DNA of 64,000 bases from Massilia sp. YIM B02769 (GCF_030411995.1 NZ_JASNRC010000001.1:482908-546907); one strand, 5' to 3'; shown: positions 1 through 9,372, counted from the stretch's first letter. The notes: a model not told the origin generated them from the sequence alone. Translations and numbers: made by a program.

Positions 1-1
1 G

Positions 2-538
2 CCGCCCCAGCTGCAGGCGAACAACGGCATCCTGGTGATCGACGACCTCGGGCGCCAGCGCCTGCCGGTGTCCGAACTGCTGAACCGCTGGCTCGGCCCG
101 CTCGACGGCGCGCCCCTGCGCCTGGCGCTGGACGGCCAGGCCGAGACCCTGCCTTTCGACGCGCTGCTGGTGTTCGTGACCAACCTGGCGCCGAGCAGCG
201 TGTTCGATCCGGCCATGCTGCGCCGGATCGGCTACCGCGTCGGACTCGGGCCGCTGTCCGACGCCGCCTACCGCGCGCTGCTGCGGCGCCAGTGCCGCCT
301 GCAGGGCCTCGATTGCCCGGAAAGCAGCATCGAGCACCTGGTGGTGCGCCTGCACCGCCCGAGCGCCACGCCGCTGCTGGCCTGCTACCCGCAAGAGCTG
401 CTGCGCCGCGTGTTCGACTTTGCCAGCCTGGCCGGCGTCGAGCCGCGCCTGAACATCGCCGCCCTCGAGCAGGCCTGGCACAGCTTGTGCACCGGCGGCG
501 CCCCGGCCCCGAACCCTGTCGCAGGAATCGCATCATGA
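2..538 (+). CDS. Tad-locus AAA+ ATPase, C-terminal part (cut by window edge)
   Basis: The reading frame is open from base 2 and lacks its beginning, so the Walker A region is outside the window. The visible 178 residues start with a Walker-B-like stretch (GILVIDDLGRQ), then a sensor-1-like VFVTNL and an RRIGYRV segment that could hold the arginine finger, as in AAA+ proteins. Proteins of this type lie upstream of cpaB in betaproteobacterial tad loci; the substrate is unknown to me. Its stop codon overlaps the cpaB start (ATGA), which supports translational coupling with the pilus genes. Confidence 0.6.
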   Translation, partial: PPQLQANNGILVIDDLGRQRLPVSELLNRWLGPLDGAPLRLALDGQAETLPFDALLVFVTNLAPSSVFDPAMLRRIGYRVGLGPLSDAAYRALLRRQCRLQGLDCPESSIEHLVVRLHRPSATPLLACYPQELLRRVFDFASLAGVEPRLNIAALEQAWHSLCTGGAPAPNPVAGIAS

Positions 539-1383
539 AAAACAAGCGCGCCCTTGCCGTGATGGCGGTTGCCATCCTGTTCGGCCTGACGGCCGTGATC
601 CTGGCCTCGCACTGGCTGCTGATGCAGCCGGGCGCCAGTTCCGGCCACATCGTGGTGGCCGCCACCGACATCAATCTCGGCCAGCGCCTCACGCCCGAGA
701 TGCTGAAACTGGCCGAATGGCCGTCCGACAGCGTGCCGAAAGGCGCGTACACCGATCCGCAGAAGCTGGCCGGCCGCGTGCTCAAGAGCAGTGCGCTGGC
801 GGGCGAGCCGGTCAGCGAAGCGAAGCTGGCGCCGGCCGGCACCCTGGGCGGCCTGTCGGCCCTGATCGCCGAGGGCAAGCGCGCGATCACGGTGCGCGTC
901 AACGACGTGATCGGCGTGGCCGGCTTCACCCTGCCGGGCAACTACGTCGACATCATCGTCAGCACCCGCAAGGATGCGCTGCCGGGCGAGAACCGCGAGC
1001 AGGACATCTCGAAGATCGTGCTCGAACGGATCCTGGTGCTGGCAGTGGCCCAGGAAGTCAACCGCGACGAAACCAAGCCGCGCGTGGTGAACGCCGTCAC
1101 GCTGGAAGTGACGCCGGAACAGGCCGAGACGCTCGACCTGGCGCGCAGCGTCGGCACCCTGTCGCTGGCGCTGCGCAACCAGGTCGATCCGCAATCGGCC
1201 CAGACCGGCGGCGCCACCAAGCTGACCTTGCTGCCGGGCATGGCGCCGCCGAAACCGGCACCGCCGAAGCCGGCCGCCACGCCGCGCCCGAAGCCGGTCG
1301 TGCACCGTGTCGCCACGCCGCCCGTGCGCCGCAACTGCGTGTCCGTCATCAACGGCCTGCAGTCGTCGCAAGAGTGCTTCTGA
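535..1383 (+). CDS. cpaB: Tad/Flp pilus assembly protein CpaB (RcpC)
   Basis: The 282-residue protein has an N-terminal membrane anchor (about residues 5-25) followed by a SAF-type domain (HIVVAATDINLGQRL, about 38-100) and the RcpC/CpaB core. It is thought to act in the periplasm with the secretin CpaC in Tad pilus export. The tail is rich in Pro, Ala and Lys and ends with two cysteines, at the sixteenth and second positions from the end, which could form a disulphide. The start ATG at 535 overlaps the stop of the preceding ATPase gene; a longer frame upstream is only the shadow of that gene. Confidence 0.9.
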   Translation: MKNKRALAVMAVAILFGLTAVILASHWLLMQPGASSGHIVVAATDINLGQRLTPEMLKLAEWPSDSVPKGAYTDPQKLAGRVLKSSALAGEPVSEAKLAPAGTLGGLSALIAEGKRAITVRVNDVIGVAGFTLPGNYVDIIVSTRKDALPGENREQDISKIVLERILVLAVAQEVNRDETKPRVVNAVTLEVTPEQAETLDLARSVGTLSLALRNQVDPQSAQTGGATKLTLLPGMAPPKPAPPKPAATPRPKPVVHRVATPPVRRNCVSVINGLQSSQECF

Positions 1384-1408
1384 ACCCTAACGCGTGCCAG
1401 GTGAAACC

Positions 1409-2926
1409 ATGAACACGAGTCCCACGAAAACCCGCCACGCCCGCCTGCTGCTCGGCGGCCTGGCGCTGGCGCTGGCCGGCGCGGCGCAGGCGGCGCGTCC
1501 CGCCCTCCAGGTTGCACAGGCCGAGGCTGCGCCGGCCGGCACCCGCGCCGACCCCGGTCCGCGCTGCAGCGGCGAGGCCGCGCGTCCGGCCCAGGTTGCG
1601 CTCCAGATGGGCAAGTCGACCCTGATGCGGCTGCCGGAACCGGTGCAGAACCGCAGCGTCGGCAATCCGTCGGTGGTGCAGGCGATGCTGGTCGCGTCCG
1701 ACACCATGTACATCGCCGGCATCGACGTCGGCACCACCAACATGATCGTGCAGGGCCGGAGCGGCCTGTGCAGCGTGCTCGACATCACGGTGGCGATGGA
1801 CCCGAGCGCCTTGCAGGCCACGCTGGCCGCCGTCATGCCCGAGGAGAAGGACATCAAGGTGCTGGCCGCGGCCGACTCCCTGATCCTGAGCGGCACGGTG
1901 GCCGACGCGGCCGCCGTGGCGCGCGCCGCCGACCTGGCCCTGGCCTATGTGCGCAAACCGTTGCGCCCGATGACTGCGGTGCCGAAGGAACGGGCACCGG
2001 AACACCAGGGCACCGCCGTCAGCGGCGGCATGAATGCCGCCAACCTGCGTGTGGTGAACCTGTTGAGCGTGAGCGCGCCGCAGCAGGTGCAGCTCGAAGT
2101 CAAGGTGGCCGAGGTCTCGAAGAACCTGCTCGAACGCCTCGAGGCCGGCGCCAGCTGGCGCACCACGTCCGGCAGCTGGGCGGCCGCCCTGGCGTCGAAT
2201 TTCCTGAGCGGGAATACCGGTGGCGGCCTGCGTGCCGGTAAAAGCAACGGCAATGGCTTCGGCCTCGATGCCGAAACCAAGGACAGCCTGGTGCGCGTGC
2301 TGGCCGAGCCGAACGTGATGGCGATCAGCGGCCAGGAAGGCAGCTTCCTCGCCGGCGGCAAGTTCTACATCCCGGTGGCCCAGGACAACAACAAGGTCAC
2401 GCTCGAAGAAAAGGAATTCGGCGTCGGCCTGCGCTTCACGCCGACGGTGCTCAGCGGCGGGCGCATCAACCTGCGCGTGGCGCCCGAGGTATCGGAACTG
2501 TCGCGCGAAGGCGTCGGCATCAGTGCCGCCGGCCTGACCGGCGGCGCCATCCTGCCGGTCGTGACGACCCGGCGCGCCAGCACCACCGTCCAGCTGTACG
2601 ACGGCCAGAGCTTCGCCATCGGTGGCCTGATCAAGAACAACATGACCACCAACCTGAAAGGCTTGCCGGTGCTCGGCGAAGTCCCGGTGCTGGGCGCGCT
2701 GTTTCGCAGCACCGACTTCCAGCAGGAGCGCACCGAACTGGTGTTCGTGATCACCGCGCGCCTGGTCAAGCCGCTGACCGAGACCGGTTATGCGCTGCCG
2801 ACCGACCGCGTGGGCGCGCCCTCGCGCGCCGCGCTGATGCTGGGCGGGCGGCTCGAAGGGGCGCCTGAGCCAAGCGCGCCGGTCGCCCGGCCGGCCCAGA
2901 GCGTCGACGGTTTCGAACTCAAATAG
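1409..2926 (+). CDS. cpaC: Tad pilus outer-membrane secretin CpaC (RcpA)
   Basis: This 505-residue protein would form the outer-membrane ring through which the Flp pilus leaves the cell. It has a signal peptide ending near AQAARP, a pilus/secretin N-terminal domain (LMRLPEPVQNRSVGNPSVV), a BON-like segment around residues 120-180, and a C-terminal secretin domain (FGVGLRFTPTVLSGGRINL ... VLGEVPVLGALFRSTDFQ). A GTG at 1394 would add five residues, but the ATG at 1409 follows an AGGTGA ribosome site at suitable distance. It lies 25 bases after cpaB and 9 before the small lipoprotein gene. Confidence 0.92.
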   Translation: MNTSPTKTRHARLLLGGLALALAGAAQAARPALQVAQAEAAPAGTRADPGPRCSGEAARPAQVALQMGKSTLMRLPEPVQNRSVGNPSVVQAMLVASDTMYIAGIDVGTTNMIVQGRSGLCSVLDITVAMDPSALQATLAAVMPEEKDIKVLAAADSLILSGTVADAAAVARAADLALAYVRKPLRPMTAVPKERAPEHQGTAVSGGMNAANLRVVNLLSVSAPQQVQLEVKVAEVSKNLLERLEAGASWRTTSGSWAAALASNFLSGNTGGGLRAGKSNGNGFGLDAETKDSLVRVLAEPNVMAISGQEGSFLAGGKFYIPVAQDNNKVTLEEKEFGVGLRFTPTVLSGGRINLRVAPEVSELSREGVGISAAGLTGGAILPVVTTRRASTTVQLYDGQSFAIGGLIKNNMTTNLKGLPVLGEVPVLGALFRSTDFQQERTELVFVITARLVKPLTETGYALPTDRVGAPSRAALMLGGRLEGAPEPSAPVARPAQSVDGFELK

Positions 2927-2935
2927 GAGGCAGCC

Positions 2936-3208
2936 ATGGCTACCTGCAAGACCATCGCGTGCGTGGCGGCGTTGCTGCTGTTCCAGGGCTGCTCGTCCGC
3001 ACCCCGCTTCGACCGCAACTTCGGCGCGTCGGTACGCGCCAACCTGGCGGCGCAGACCATCGCGCCGCAAAACGGCGCCAACGCCAATCCGGCGACCGGC
3101 ATCGACGGCCAGGCGGCGCGCGGCGCCCAGGCCCGTTACCAGCGCTCTTTCGCCCAGTCCGAGCCGGATCCGGCCCCGGTCATCAAGATCATGGGCAGCG
3201 TGCAGTGA
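2936..3208 (+). CDS. small Tad-locus lipoprotein (CpaD-like position)
   Basis: This is a 90-residue protein behind a strong AGGAGG ribosome site. Residues 1-19 form a lipoprotein signal with lipobox LFQGC, giving lipidated Cys19. The mature part is short and polar (NFGASVRANLAAQT, ANPATGIDGQAARGA). It occupies the place where CpaD/RcpB-type outer-membrane accessory proteins lie, between secretin and TadZ. It is much shorter than CpaD of Caulobacter, so homology is uncertain; a role in secretin localisation or stability is inferred from position only. Confidence 0.75.
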   Translation: MATCKTIACVAALLLFQGCSSAPRFDRNFGASVRANLAAQTIAPQNGANANPATGIDGQAARGAQARYQRSFAQSEPDPAPVIKIMGSVQ

Positions 3209-3341
3209 GCATGGAGATGCGTGCCTGTGCGCCGGGAGCGTGCACGCCCGCGGGCGCGACGCTGCGGCGCCGCGCCCGGCGCCGGCTGGCGCGCTCGCCT
3301 CCTCCTCTTCATCCGCAACCCGAGTTTCAACGAGGATCGTC

Positions 3342-4517
3342 ATGAAAGCCCTATTGATCAGCCGCGACAGCCTGCTGTACGCCGATATCGCCTCGCAGGG
3401 CGCGGTGCGCGTGCCGCCGCTGAACGTCGCCAACAGCCGCGTATCGATGCGCGAAGCGCTCGACCGCCCCCTGGCCGAAGCGCCGGGCCTGGTGATCGTC
3501 GACGCCGGCGCCGGGGCGCCCGACGATGCCGACCTGCTCGAACGCCTGGCGCGCCAGTATCCGGAGGCGCAATTCATGCTGCTCACCGGCGAACACCATA
3601 CCCAGCTCCTGATCCGCGCCATGCGCGCCGGCGTGCGTGAAGTGCTTCAGCTGCCGCTGGCGCACCGCGCCTTCCACGAGTCGATGGACCGGATCGCCGC
3701 CGCCGCCGGCGTCGGCCAGCTGCGCGAGGGCAAGGTGCTGGCTTTTATCGCCTGCAAGGGCGGCAGCGGCGCCACGTTCATCTCGACCAACTTCGGCTAT
3801 GCGTTGGCGACGCTGGCCGAGAAGAAGGTGCTGCTGATCGACCTGCATGGCCAGTTCGGCGACGCCGCGCTGTACGTGTCGGACCAGAAGCCGACCATGA
3901 CCCTGTCCGATGTCTGCGAACAGATCGCGCGCATCGACGGTCCCTTCCTGGATTCCTGCCTGGTGCACGTGACGCGCGGCTTCGGCGTGCTGGCGGCGGC
4001 CGACGACCCCTCGCAGGCCAAGGAAGCCAAGCCCGAACACATCGACGCCATCCTGCGCGTGGCGCGCCAGCACTACGACTACATCGTGCTCGACGTCGGG
4101 CGCCAGATCGACGCCGTGTCGCTGCGCGCGCTCGACAGCACCGACACCATCTATCCGGTGCTGCAGCTGGCGCTGCCCGACATCCGCGACGCCCGCCGCC
4201 TGCTCGACATCTTCCGCTCGCTCGGCTACCCGATCGACGGCATCCGCCTGATCGTCAACCGCTACGAAAAGGGCGGACGCCTGCGCCTGCCCGACCTGCA
4301 TGCGGCGCTCGGCTGCGAAGTCGTGCACACCGTGCCCAACGATTACATCGCCGTCACCGACTCGGTGAACCAGGGCGTGCCGGTGCTGGAACTGTCGCGC
4401 GCCAGCGCGGCGGCGCGCAGCCTGGCCGACCTGGTCGAACTGGTCACCGCGCGCCGCGCGCCGGAAAGCCGCGGCCTGCTCGGCCGCCTGTTCGGGCGCG
4501 GCGAAAACGATTACTGA
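3342..4517 (+). CDS. tadZ: Tad pilus localisation ATPase TadZ (CpaE)
   Basis: The 391-residue protein combines an N-terminal receiver-like domain (residues about 1-125, without a clear phosphoacceptor pattern) and a MinD/ParA-type ATPase domain. The P-loop reads CKGGSGATFIS: the usual lysine before the final Ser/Thr is an alanine, although the upstream signature lysine is kept, as in atypical TadZ proteins. TadZ places the Tad machinery, often at a pole. The ATG at 3342 has a GAGGA site in front; a start 102 bases earlier would add a low-complexity Arg/Ala segment and is less likely. Confidence 0.9.
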   Translation: MKALLISRDSLLYADIASQGAVRVPPLNVANSRVSMREALDRPLAEAPGLVIVDAGAGAPDDADLLERLARQYPEAQFMLLTGEHHTQLLIRAMRAGVREVLQLPLAHRAFHESMDRIAAAAGVGQLREGKVLAFIACKGGSGATFISTNFGYALATLAEKKVLLIDLHGQFGDAALYVSDQKPTMTLSDVCEQIARIDGPFLDSCLVHVTRGFGVLAAADDPSQAKEAKPEHIDAILRVARQHYDYIVLDVGRQIDAVSLRALDSTDTIYPVLQLALPDIRDARRLLDIFRSLGYPIDGIRLIVNRYEKGGRLRLPDLHAALGCEVVHTVPNDYIAVTDSVNQGVPVLELSRASAAARSLADLVELVTARRAPESRGLLGRLFGRGENDY

Positions 4518-4528
4518 AAGGAGTCCCC

Positions 4529-5875
4529 ATGTCGCTGCGCGAACGCCTGTCCGTGTCCGATGACGAACGCCGTCCCGGAACCCATCCCGCCGACGCGCCG
4601 AACGGCGCCTACCAGGAACTGAAGAAATCGATGCACCAGATGATCCTCGACCGGATCGACCTGGAGCGCCTGAAACGCCTGACCACCGAGCAGTTCAAGC
4701 ACGAGCTGGCCCTGCTGATCCAGCGCATCATCGAAGAAGAACGCATCGTCCTCAACCAGCACGAGCGCCATAACCTGGTGCTCGACATCCAGCACGAGAT
4801 GCTCGGCTTCGGCCCGCTCGAACCGCTGCTGAACGATCCGACCGTGTCCGACATCCTGGTGAATACCGCCAGCCGCGTGTACGTCGAACGGCGCGGCAAG
4901 CTGGAGCTGACCGATATCTCCTTCCACGACAACGCGCACCTGATGAAGATCATCGAGAAGATCGTCTCGCGCGTGGGCCGCCGCGTCGACGAGTCGAGCC
5001 CGATGGTCGACGCGCGCCTGCCGGACGGCTCGCGCGTGAACGCGATCATCCCGCCGCTGGCGGTGGATGGCCCGCTGCTGTCGATCCGCCGCTTCGGCGC
5101 CACGCCGCTGACGGTACAGAACCTGCTCGACTACAAAAGCGTGACGCCGCCGATGATCGAGGTGCTGCAGGGCCTGGGCGTCGCCAAGATCAACATCCTG
5201 ATCTCGGGCGGCACCGGCAGCGGCAAGACCACCTTGCTCAACCTGCTGTCCGGCTTCATCCCGGCCACCGAGCGCATCGTCACCATCGAGGACGCCGCCG
5301 AGCTGCAGCTGCGCCAGCCGCACGTGGTGCGCCTGGAAACGCGGCCGCCGAACATCGAAGGCAAGGGCGAAGTCACGCAGCGCGCGCTGGTCAAGAACTC
5401 GCTGCGCATGCGCCCCGACCGCATCATCCTGGGCGAAGTGCGCGGCCCCGAGGCGCTCGACATGCTGCAGGCGATGAACACCGGCCACGAAGGCTCGCTC
5501 GCCACGATCCACTCGAACACGCCGCGCGACGCCCTCGCGCGGCTCGAGAACATGGTCGGCATGGCCGGCGTCAACCTGACCCCGCGCGCGATCCGCCAGC
5601 AGATCTGCTCGGCCGTGACCGTGGTGGTGCAGGCCTCGCGCCTGATCGACGGCTGCCGCAAGCTGGTCAGCATCCAGGAAATCACCGGCATGGAAGGCGA
5701 CATCATCTCGATGCAGGAGATCTTCCGTTTCGAGCAGACCGGGGTCGACCGCGACGGCAAGGTGCAGGGCTACTTCAGCGCCACCGGCGTGCGGCCGCGT
5801 TTCGCCGACCGCCTCAAGATGTACGGCGCCGCCATCCCCGACGACACCTTCGACCCCGACCGCATCTTCCAATGA
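4529..5875 (+). CDS. tadA: Tad pilus secretion ATPase TadA (CpaF)
   Basis: The 448-residue hexameric ATPase powers pilus extension and perhaps retraction. Visible are the N-terminal helical domain (ILDRIDLERLKRL), Walker A GGTGSGKTTLLN, the Asp box (VTIEDAAELQL), Walker B (RIILGEVRGPEALDML) and the His box (GHEGSLATIHSNTP). Length is normal for CpaF. It starts 11 bases after tadZ behind a GGAG site and is followed by tadB after 34 bases, so all belong to one operon. Confidence 0.95.
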   Translation: MSLRERLSVSDDERRPGTHPADAPNGAYQELKKSMHQMILDRIDLERLKRLTTEQFKHELALLIQRIIEEERIVLNQHERHNLVLDIQHEMLGFGPLEPLLNDPTVSDILVNTASRVYVERRGKLELTDISFHDNAHLMKIIEKIVSRVGRRVDESSPMVDARLPDGSRVNAIIPPLAVDGPLLSIRRFGATPLTVQNLLDYKSVTPPMIEVLQGLGVAKINILISGGTGSGKTTLLNLLSGFIPATERIVTIEDAAELQLRQPHVVRLETRPPNIEGKGEVTQRALVKNSLRMRPDRIILGEVRGPEALDMLQAMNTGHEGSLATIHSNTPRDALARLENMVGMAGVNLTPRAIRQQICSAVTVVVQASRLIDGCRKLVSIQEITGMEGDIISMQEIFRFEQTGVDRDGKVQGYFSATGVRPRFADRLKMYGAAIPDDTFDPDRIFQ

Positions 5876-5909
5876 ACCGGGCAGGCCGCGCCTGCAATGG
5901 AGCCGCACC

Positions 5910-6887
5910 ATGGATGTCATCTTCTACAGTTTCACCGTCTTCCTGTTCGCTGCCGTGATCCTGCTGATCGAAGGCGTCTGGCTGTGGTGGTCGAGCACCC
6001 ACGGCAAGGCCGCGCAGCGTGTGGCGCGCCGCCTGCAGGTGATGTCGGGCGGGGGCGGGCGTTCGGGCGAGCGGATTTCGATCCTGAAGCAGCGCCGCTT
6101 CAGCAGCAACGACACCATCGACCGCCTGCTGCACGCAATACCGGTGCTGAAGCGGCTCGACGCGCTGCTGGTGCAGGCCGGCAGCAAGCTGGTGGTCGAC
6201 CGCTTCCTCGGCTGCTCGCTGGCGGCGCTGCTGGCGGCCCTGCTGTTGATGGCGCGCTGGCCGGTGCCGCTGCCGCTGCGCCTGGTGCTGGCGCTGCTGG
6301 CCTGCGGCGTACCCTGGATGCTGCTGCGGCGCGCCCGCACGCGGCGCCTGCGCCGCATCGAGCACCAGCTGCCCGATGCCGCCGACTTCATCGCGCGTGC
6401 GCTGCGCGCCGGCCACTCGTTCACGAACGTGCTGCAAATCGTCGGCAACGAGCTGCCGGAGCCGCTCAGCGGCGAATTCCGCATCGCGCGCGAGGAAATC
6501 AACTATGGCGTGCCGATGGGCGAAGCGCTGCACAACATGGCCGCGCGCATTCCGCTGACCGACCTGCGCTACCTGATTATCGCGGTGCTGATCCAGCGCG
6601 AATCCGGCGGCAACCTGGCCGAGATCCTCGGCAACATCAGCACCATCATCCGCGGCCGCCTGAAGCTGGCGGCCCAGGTGCGCGTGCTGTCGGCGGAAGG
6701 GCGCATGTCGGCCTGGATCCTCGGCCTGCTGCCGTTCGGCGTGGCCCTGGTGCTGACCATCGTGAATCCGAAATACGTGTCCATGCTGTGGACCGATCCG
6801 AGCGGCATACGCCTGCTCTGGTACGCGGCCGGGATGATCCTGTTCGGCGTGGTCTGGCTGCGCCGCATCATCCGCATCCGCATCTGA
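5910..6887 (+). CDS. tadB: Tad pilus inner-membrane platform protein TadB
   Basis: This 325-residue membrane protein has one N-terminal transmembrane segment, a central pair, a GspF-type cytoplasmic domain (DAADFIARALRAGHSFTNVL ... RESGGNLAEIL) and two C-terminal segments. TadB and TadC together form the platform that couples TadA to pilin assembly. The gene lies 9 bases before tadC, which is the usual pairing. Confidence 0.93.
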   Translation: MDVIFYSFTVFLFAAVILLIEGVWLWWSSTHGKAAQRVARRLQVMSGGGGRSGERISILKQRRFSSNDTIDRLLHAIPVLKRLDALLVQAGSKLVVDRFLGCSLAALLAALLLMARWPVPLPLRLVLALLACGVPWMLLRRARTRRLRRIEHQLPDAADFIARALRAGHSFTNVLQIVGNELPEPLSGEFRIAREEINYGVPMGEALHNMAARIPLTDLRYLIIAVLIQRESGGNLAEILGNISTIIRGRLKLAAQVRVLSAEGRMSAWILGLLPFGVALVLTIVNPKYVSMLWTDPSGIRLLWYAAGMILFGVVWLRRIIRIRI

Positions 6888-6896
6888 GGAGCCGCC

Positions 6897-7835
6897 ATGC
6901 AAGCCGCCCAACTGACTTTCCTCCTGATCGTCTTTGCGATCGTCTGCGCGCTGGCCGGGCTGGCCATGGCGCTGTTCGCCCCGGTTGCCCTGCGCACCCG
7001 GCTGCGCCGCTTCATCGGCAAGTCGGAACCCACCCAGCTCGAATCGAACGGCTGGGTCGAGAAAGTGGCCAAGGTGACCCAGCCGCTGACCAAGCTGTCG
7101 ATTCCCGAGGAAGGCTGGGAAAAGTCGGCGCTGCGCACCCGCTTCATGAATGCGGGCTGGCGCAACCCGGTGGCGCCGACCCTGTTCTTCGCGTCGAAGA
7201 CCGTGCTGGCGCTGCTCGGACCGGCCATCGTCGGCATCCTGGTCGCGTTTTCGGTGATCACGCTGGCCGGCGGCAAGCTGCTGTTCCTGCTGCTGCTCAC
7301 GGCCACGGTCGGCTACTACCTGCCGAACATGATCCTGGAGCGCATCGCCGGGCGCCGCAAGCGCGAGATCTTCGAGACCCTGCCCGACGCCCTCGACCTG
7401 CTGACCGTCTGCGTCGAAGCGGGCCTGAGCCTGGAACGGGCGTTCGTGAAGGTGGCCGGCGAAATCCACATCAAGAGCGTGACGCTGGCCCATGAACTCC
7501 AGATCGTGCTGATGGAAATGCGCGCCGGCTTCAGCAAGGAAAAGGCGCTGCGCAATTTCGCGCTGCGCAGCGGCGTCGACGACGTCGACACGCTGGTGGC
7601 GATGCTGATCCAGTCCGAGCGCTTCGGCACCAGCGTCGGCGATTCGCTGCGCGTGTATTCCGACAACCTGCGCAACAAGCGCCGCCTGCTGGCCGAGGAA
7701 TGCGCCGCGAAGATCGGCCTGAAGCTGCTGTTCCCGCTCATCTTCTGCATTTTCCCGACGCTGCTGATGGTGCTGATGGGCCCGGCCGTCATCCAGCTCA
7801 CCCGCACCCTTTCGCATGTCGCCGGCACGCGCTGA
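6897..7835 (+). CDS. tadC: Tad pilus inner-membrane platform protein TadC
   Basis: This 312-residue paralogue of TadB has the same type II secretion F domain (LPDALDLLTVCVEAGLSLERA, then QSERFGTSVGDSLRVYS) flanked by hydrophobic segments at both ends and in the middle. It is the second half of the TadBC platform. A GGAG ribosome site precedes the ATG. The stop is 19 bases before the tadD start. Confidence 0.93.
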   Translation: MQAAQLTFLLIVFAIVCALAGLAMALFAPVALRTRLRRFIGKSEPTQLESNGWVEKVAKVTQPLTKLSIPEEGWEKSALRTRFMNAGWRNPVAPTLFFASKTVLALLGPAIVGILVAFSVITLAGGKLLFLLLLTATVGYYLPNMILERIAGRRKREIFETLPDALDLLTVCVEAGLSLERAFVKVAGEIHIKSVTLAHELQIVLMEMRAGFSKEKALRNFALRSGVDDVDTLVAMLIQSERFGTSVGDSLRVYSDNLRNKRRLLAEECAAKIGLKLLFPLIFCIFPTLLMVLMGPAVIQLTRTLSHVAGTR

Positions 7836-7854
7836 TCCTTCCAGGAGCCTGACC

Positions 7855-8964
7855 ATGAAACCTCGCAGCATCATCAAGAACCTGTCGGTCGTCTGCGCCG
7901 GCGCGCTGCTGCTCGCCTGCGCCGACCTCGCCCGCCAGCCGGAAACCCAGGCCGGCCCGGATGCCGAATATGCCTACGGCCAGGGCCGCGCCCATCACCT
8001 TGCCGGACGCTATCCGGAAGCGGTGCAGGCCTACCGCGCCGTCCTGGCTGCCGACCCGCGGCACGTACGCGCCCGCAACGCCCTGGCCGCCGCCTACGCC
8101 CGCCAGGGCGACTTCGCGCAGGCGATCCCGATCTGGCGCGCCTTGACCGCGGAGCTGAAGCCCGATTCCGGCCCCGGCGGCGCCTACCTGTTTGCCAATC
8201 TCGGCTATGCCTACCTGCTCGGCGGCGACCACGCCCAAGCCGTCACGGCACTGGAAAAAGCCTGCCTGCTCGATCCGTTGAACGGACGCGCCTGGCACAA
8301 CCTCGGCGAAACCCTGCGCCGCATGGGGCAGCACGAGCGCGCCGAGCTGATGTTCCGCCAGGCCAGCGCCTTGCAACAGCACGATTTCCGCAGCGATTAC
8401 ACGGCCGCCGGCGGCAGCGCCGTGGCGGCGATCCAGGCCGCGGTCGAGGCGCCACGTCCCGACCCGGAGTGGGCCGCGACCCAGGTGCTGGCCGCCGCCG
8501 ACGGCACCCTCACGCTGCGCCGTATTCCCTCGCTGCGCGCCCTGGCCCAGGAACTGCCGGCCGGGCTACCGCCCCAGCCGCTGCCGTCGCGGCCGCGCAA
8601 ACGCCCGGAAGCGGTCCTGCTGGAAATTCGCAACGGCAACGGGGTGACCGGCATGGCGCGCGCACTGTCGCGCCAGGTCGGCGGCGACCTGCTGGTCACG
8701 CGCCTGAGCAACGAACCCGGCTTCAAGGTACAACGCACGCGCATCGAACACGGCGCCGCCTACCGCGACGTCGCCGCGCTCCTGGCCGGACGCATGACGG
8801 GACAGTTCGGTGGCGTGGCGCTGGTACAGGTCGACAGCACCCGGCCCGTCGACGTGCGCCTGGTCATCGGGCAAGACATGGCGCGCGGCAAGCTGGTGCT
8901 GCGTCCGGCGGCCCCGGCCGATGCGCGTCCCCTTGCCATTGCCGCGCTGGCCAAGGCGCCCTGA
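7855..8964 (+). CDS. tadD: Tad pilus lipoprotein TadD, TPR plus LytR_C domain
   Basis: This 369-residue protein begins with a lipoprotein signal (lipobox LLLAC, Cys22) and continues with tetratricopeptide repeats at about residues 38-185 (YAYGQGRAHHLAGRYPEA, then ARNALAAAYARQGDFAQAI). TadD proteins are thought to act as pilotins or assembly factors of the secretin. After a Pro/Arg-rich linker, residues about 260-330 (VLLEIRNGNGVTGMA) resemble the LytR_C domain, which is not part of minimal TadD. The ATG at 7855 sits at the start of the signal peptide; an earlier start would overlap tadC. It is the last gene of the operon visible here. Confidence 0.87.
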   Translation: MKPRSIIKNLSVVCAGALLLACADLARQPETQAGPDAEYAYGQGRAHHLAGRYPEAVQAYRAVLAADPRHVRARNALAAAYARQGDFAQAIPIWRALTAELKPDSGPGGAYLFANLGYAYLLGGDHAQAVTALEKACLLDPLNGRAWHNLGETLRRMGQHERAELMFRQASALQQHDFRSDYTAAGGSAVAAIQAAVEAPRPDPEWAATQVLAAADGTLTLRRIPSLRALAQELPAGLPPQPLPSRPRKRPEAVLLEIRNGNGVTGMARALSRQVGGDLLVTRLSNEPGFKVQRTRIEHGAAYRDVAALLAGRMTGQFGGVALVQVDSTRPVDVRLVIGQDMARGKLVLRPAAPADARPLAIAALAKAP

Positions 8965-9060
8965 CGCCGTCCGTCTCCGGCACCTTTGCTACGTATCAAA
9001 CGCAGTTTGCACGCCAACCCGAAAATGGGGCGATATCGTCTCATTTACAGGAGCGTTGCC

Positions 9061-9372
9061 ATGAAAATTGCACAGCGTTTCACTACCATCCTCGTCACTG
9101 CCGCCGTACTTGGCCTGGCCGCCTGCGCACCCACCGCGCACCGCCAGGGCACCGGCGAATACATCGACGACGCCGTCATCACCAGCAAGGTCAAGGCCGC
9201 GTTTGCCGCCGATCCCACCGTGAAGGCCACCGAAGTCAAGGTCGATACCTTCAAGGGCACGGTCCAGCTCAGCGGTTTCGTCGAATCGCGCGAAAGCGCA
9301 CAGAAGGCGGTGCAGCTGGCGCGCGAGGTCAAGGGCGTGCGCGAGGTGCGCAATAACACCGTCCTCAAGTAG
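9061..9372 (+). CDS. BON-domain lipoprotein (OsmY-like)
   Basis: This 103-residue protein carries a lipoprotein signal (lipobox GLAAC, about Cys21) and one BON domain (DDAVITSKVKAAFAADP ... VQLSGFVESRESA ... VKGVREVRNN). BON proteins bind phospholipid or other envelope parts and are often induced by osmotic stress; this one should sit in the periplasm or on the outer membrane. It stands alone 96 bases after tadD and converges with the next gene. The ATG at 9061 follows an AGGAG site; an earlier in-frame start at 8986 would destroy the signal peptide. Confidence 0.85.
   Translation: MKIAQRFTTILVTAAVLGLAACAPTAHRQGTGEYIDDAVITSKVKAAFAADPTVKATEVKVDTFKGTVQLSGFVESRESAQKAVQLAREVKGVREVRNNTVLK

Noticed and set aside
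1349-3622. Open frame of 757 codons on the minus strand
   Set aside because: It runs antisense to cpaB, cpaC and tadZ, which have clear domains. The translation is rich in Arg, His, Gly and Ala, with no signal or motif, as expected for a shadow of GC-rich coding DNA.
5814-7877. Open frame of 687 codons on the minus strand
   Set aside because: Antisense to tadB and tadC; composition is Gln/His/Arg-rich and no family is recognisable.
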